Of a stretch of 5,912 nucleotides of DNA, positions 4,988 through 5,912 are shown one piece after another. The DNA is taken from positions 1 through 5,912 of the forward strand of contig JBOGDQ010000123.1 in NCBI GenBank assembly GCA_050742975.1, in the 5' to 3' direction. The translations under genes and the position numbers were made by a program. Every line of letters starts with the position of its first letter. Within the stretch, counting starts at the first letter, position 1. Below the pieces are notes generated by a model. It had not been told where the DNA came from and made no database searches. It saw only the letters and a program-made list of their open reading frames with translations. The stretch is from JBDTGE01 sp050742975. GTDB taxonomy: Bacteria; Actinomycetota; Actinomycetes; Mycobacteriales; Jatrophihabitantaceae.

Positions 4988-5912
4988 TGACTGAGCAGAA
5001 CACGATCCGCTGGGACAAGGACGCGGACGGGATCCTCACGCTGACCCTGGACGACCCGAGCCAGCGCGCCAACACGATGACGCAGGCGTACCAGGAGTCG
5101 ATGGCCGCAGCCGTGGATCGGCTCTACGCCGAGAAGGATTCGATCACCGGCGTCATCATCACCTCGGCGAAGGACACCTTCTTCGCCGGCGGTGACCTCA
5201 AGCTGCTGTCCCGGGTCACCGACGACAATGCGGCCGAGTTCGGGGCCGGCGTCACGAAGATCAAGGCGGACCTGCGCCGGCTGGAGACGCTGGGCCGGCC
5301 GGTCGTCGCGGCCCTGAACGGCGCGGCGCTCGGAGGGGGCCTGGAGATCGCGCTCGCCTGCCATCACCGCATCGCGCTGGACAACCCCAAGTCGCAGTTC
5401 GGGCTGCCCGAGGTCACCCTCGGCCTGCTGCCCGGTGGCGGCGGTGTCACCCGCATCGTGCGCCTGCTCGGCATCGCCGACGGCCTGATGAAGGTGCTGC
5501 TGCAGGGCACCCGGTACAACCCGGCGCAGGCGCTCGAGGTCGGCATCGTCGACGAGGTCGCGGCCACGCCCGAGGCGATGCTCGACGCCGCACGCGCGTG
5601 GATCAAGGCCAACCCCGATGCCCTCCAGCCGTGGGATGCCGAGGGCTACCGCATGCCTGGCGGCCTGCCGACGTCGCCCAAACTGGGCGCGATGCTGCCG
5701 GCGTTCCCGGGCAACCTGCGCAAGCAACTCAAGGGCGCGCCGATGCCCGCGCCGCACCACATCATGTGCGCCGCGGTGGAGGGTGCGACGGTCGACATCG
5801 ACACCGCGTTCACCATCGAGGGCCGGTACTTCGTCAACCTGGCCAAGGGTCAGGTCGCGAAGAACATGATCCAGGCGTTCTGGTTCGACCTGAACTCGAT
5901 CAACGCCGGCGG
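4987..5912 (+). CDS. fadB: 3-hydroxyacyl-CoA dehydrogenase/enoyl-CoA hydratase, alpha subunit of the trifunctional complex (3' end outside window)
   Basis: This is the alpha subunit, which hydrates trans-2-enoyl-CoA and then oxidises L-3-hydroxyacyl-CoA with NAD+, passing the product to FadA. The frame is open from ATG 4987 to the window end (308 codons seen; relatives are about 700 residues). The visible part is the crotonase domain: FFAGGDLK (65-72) gives the first oxyanion-hole segment, and NGAALGGGLEIALACHHRIA (111-130) the second. Glu120 and Glu142 (in GLPEVTLGLLPGGGG) sit at the two catalytic glutamate positions of hydratases. The following linker, with LRKQLKGAPMPAP and later GQVAKNMIQAFWFDLNSINAG, closely resembles mycobacterial FadB and leads into the NAD-binding domain, which must lie beyond 5912. 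The Shine-Dalgarno site GGAG (4975-4978) is inside the end of fadA, and the start overlaps the fadA stop by 1 nt, so translation is coupled. Nothing suggests disruption. Confidence 0.96.
   Translation, partial: MTEQNTIRWDKDADGILTLTLDDPSQRANTMTQAYQESMAAAVDRLYAEKDSITGVIITSAKDTFFAGGDLKLLSRVTDDNAAEFGAGVTKIKADLRRLETLGRPVVAALNGAALGGGLEIALACHHRIALDNPKSQFGLPEVTLGLLPGGGGVTRIVRLLGIADGLMKVLLQGTRYNPAQALEVGIVDEVAATPEAMLDAARAWIKANPDALQPWDAEGYRMPGGLPTSPKLGAMLPAFPGNLRKQLKGAPMPAPHHIMCAAVEGATVDIDTAFTIEGRYFVNLAKGQVAKNMIQAFWFDLNSINAG

Noticed and set aside
4921..5760. 279-codon minus-strand frame opposite fadB
   Set aside because: Shadow of the enoyl-CoA hydratase domain, whose catalytic residues are all in the plus frame.

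Overview
The window is very GC-rich with dense, strongly GC3-biased codons, short intergenic gaps and GTG starts, which indicates a high-GC actinobacterium. The gene neighbourhood (rpmB, thiL, a stand-alone Lrp/AsnC sensor domain, a DUF3515 protein) is a familiar actinobacterial one. A Frankineae-type lineage is my guess from the protein sequences, with low confidence below phylum level.

Left block (1-530). After a 199-bp leader with one weak promoter candidate lies rpmB (zinc-ribbon ribosomal protein L28, GTG start fixed by an AAGGAGG site). It ends in a textbook hairpin terminator. A second large inverted repeat lies just beyond it, touching the stop codon of the convergent GNAT gene, so the convergent junction has a hairpin for each side.

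Minus-strand pair (526-1912). thiL (thiamine-monophosphate kinase, last step of thiamine diphosphate synthesis) is followed by a GNAT acetyltransferase whose ATG lies inside the 3' end of thiL (17-nt overlap). The two are probably co-transcribed and translationally coupled.

Plus-strand pair (2096-2948). Divergent from thiL is a 78-residue stand-alone RAM (Lrp/AsnC sensor) protein. It is followed by a membrane-anchored DUF3515 protein with four cysteines that lacks a convincing standard start codon and may use ATC. The RAM gene's ribosome-binding site lies in one arm of a 10-bp inverted repeat.

Right block (2959-5912). A MerR-family regulator is divergent from fadA and fadB, which encode the beta (thiolase) and alpha (hydratase/3-hydroxyacyl-CoA dehydrogenase) subunits of a mycobacterial-type trifunctional beta-oxidation complex. 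fadA stop and fadB start overlap (TGATG), and fadB runs off the window after its hydratase domain. The 103-bp merR-fadA interval holds a TTGACA box, nested palindromes and a 19-bp spacer to a -10-like hexamer. That is the layout MerR proteins act on, so the MerR protein probably controls fadAB.

I found no mobile element, CRISPR array, tRNA or rRNA. Nothing here looks like a wholly new system. The points worth checking are regulatory: the merR-fadA operator, the hidden ribosome-binding site, and the odd start codons of the DUF3515 gene and thiL.
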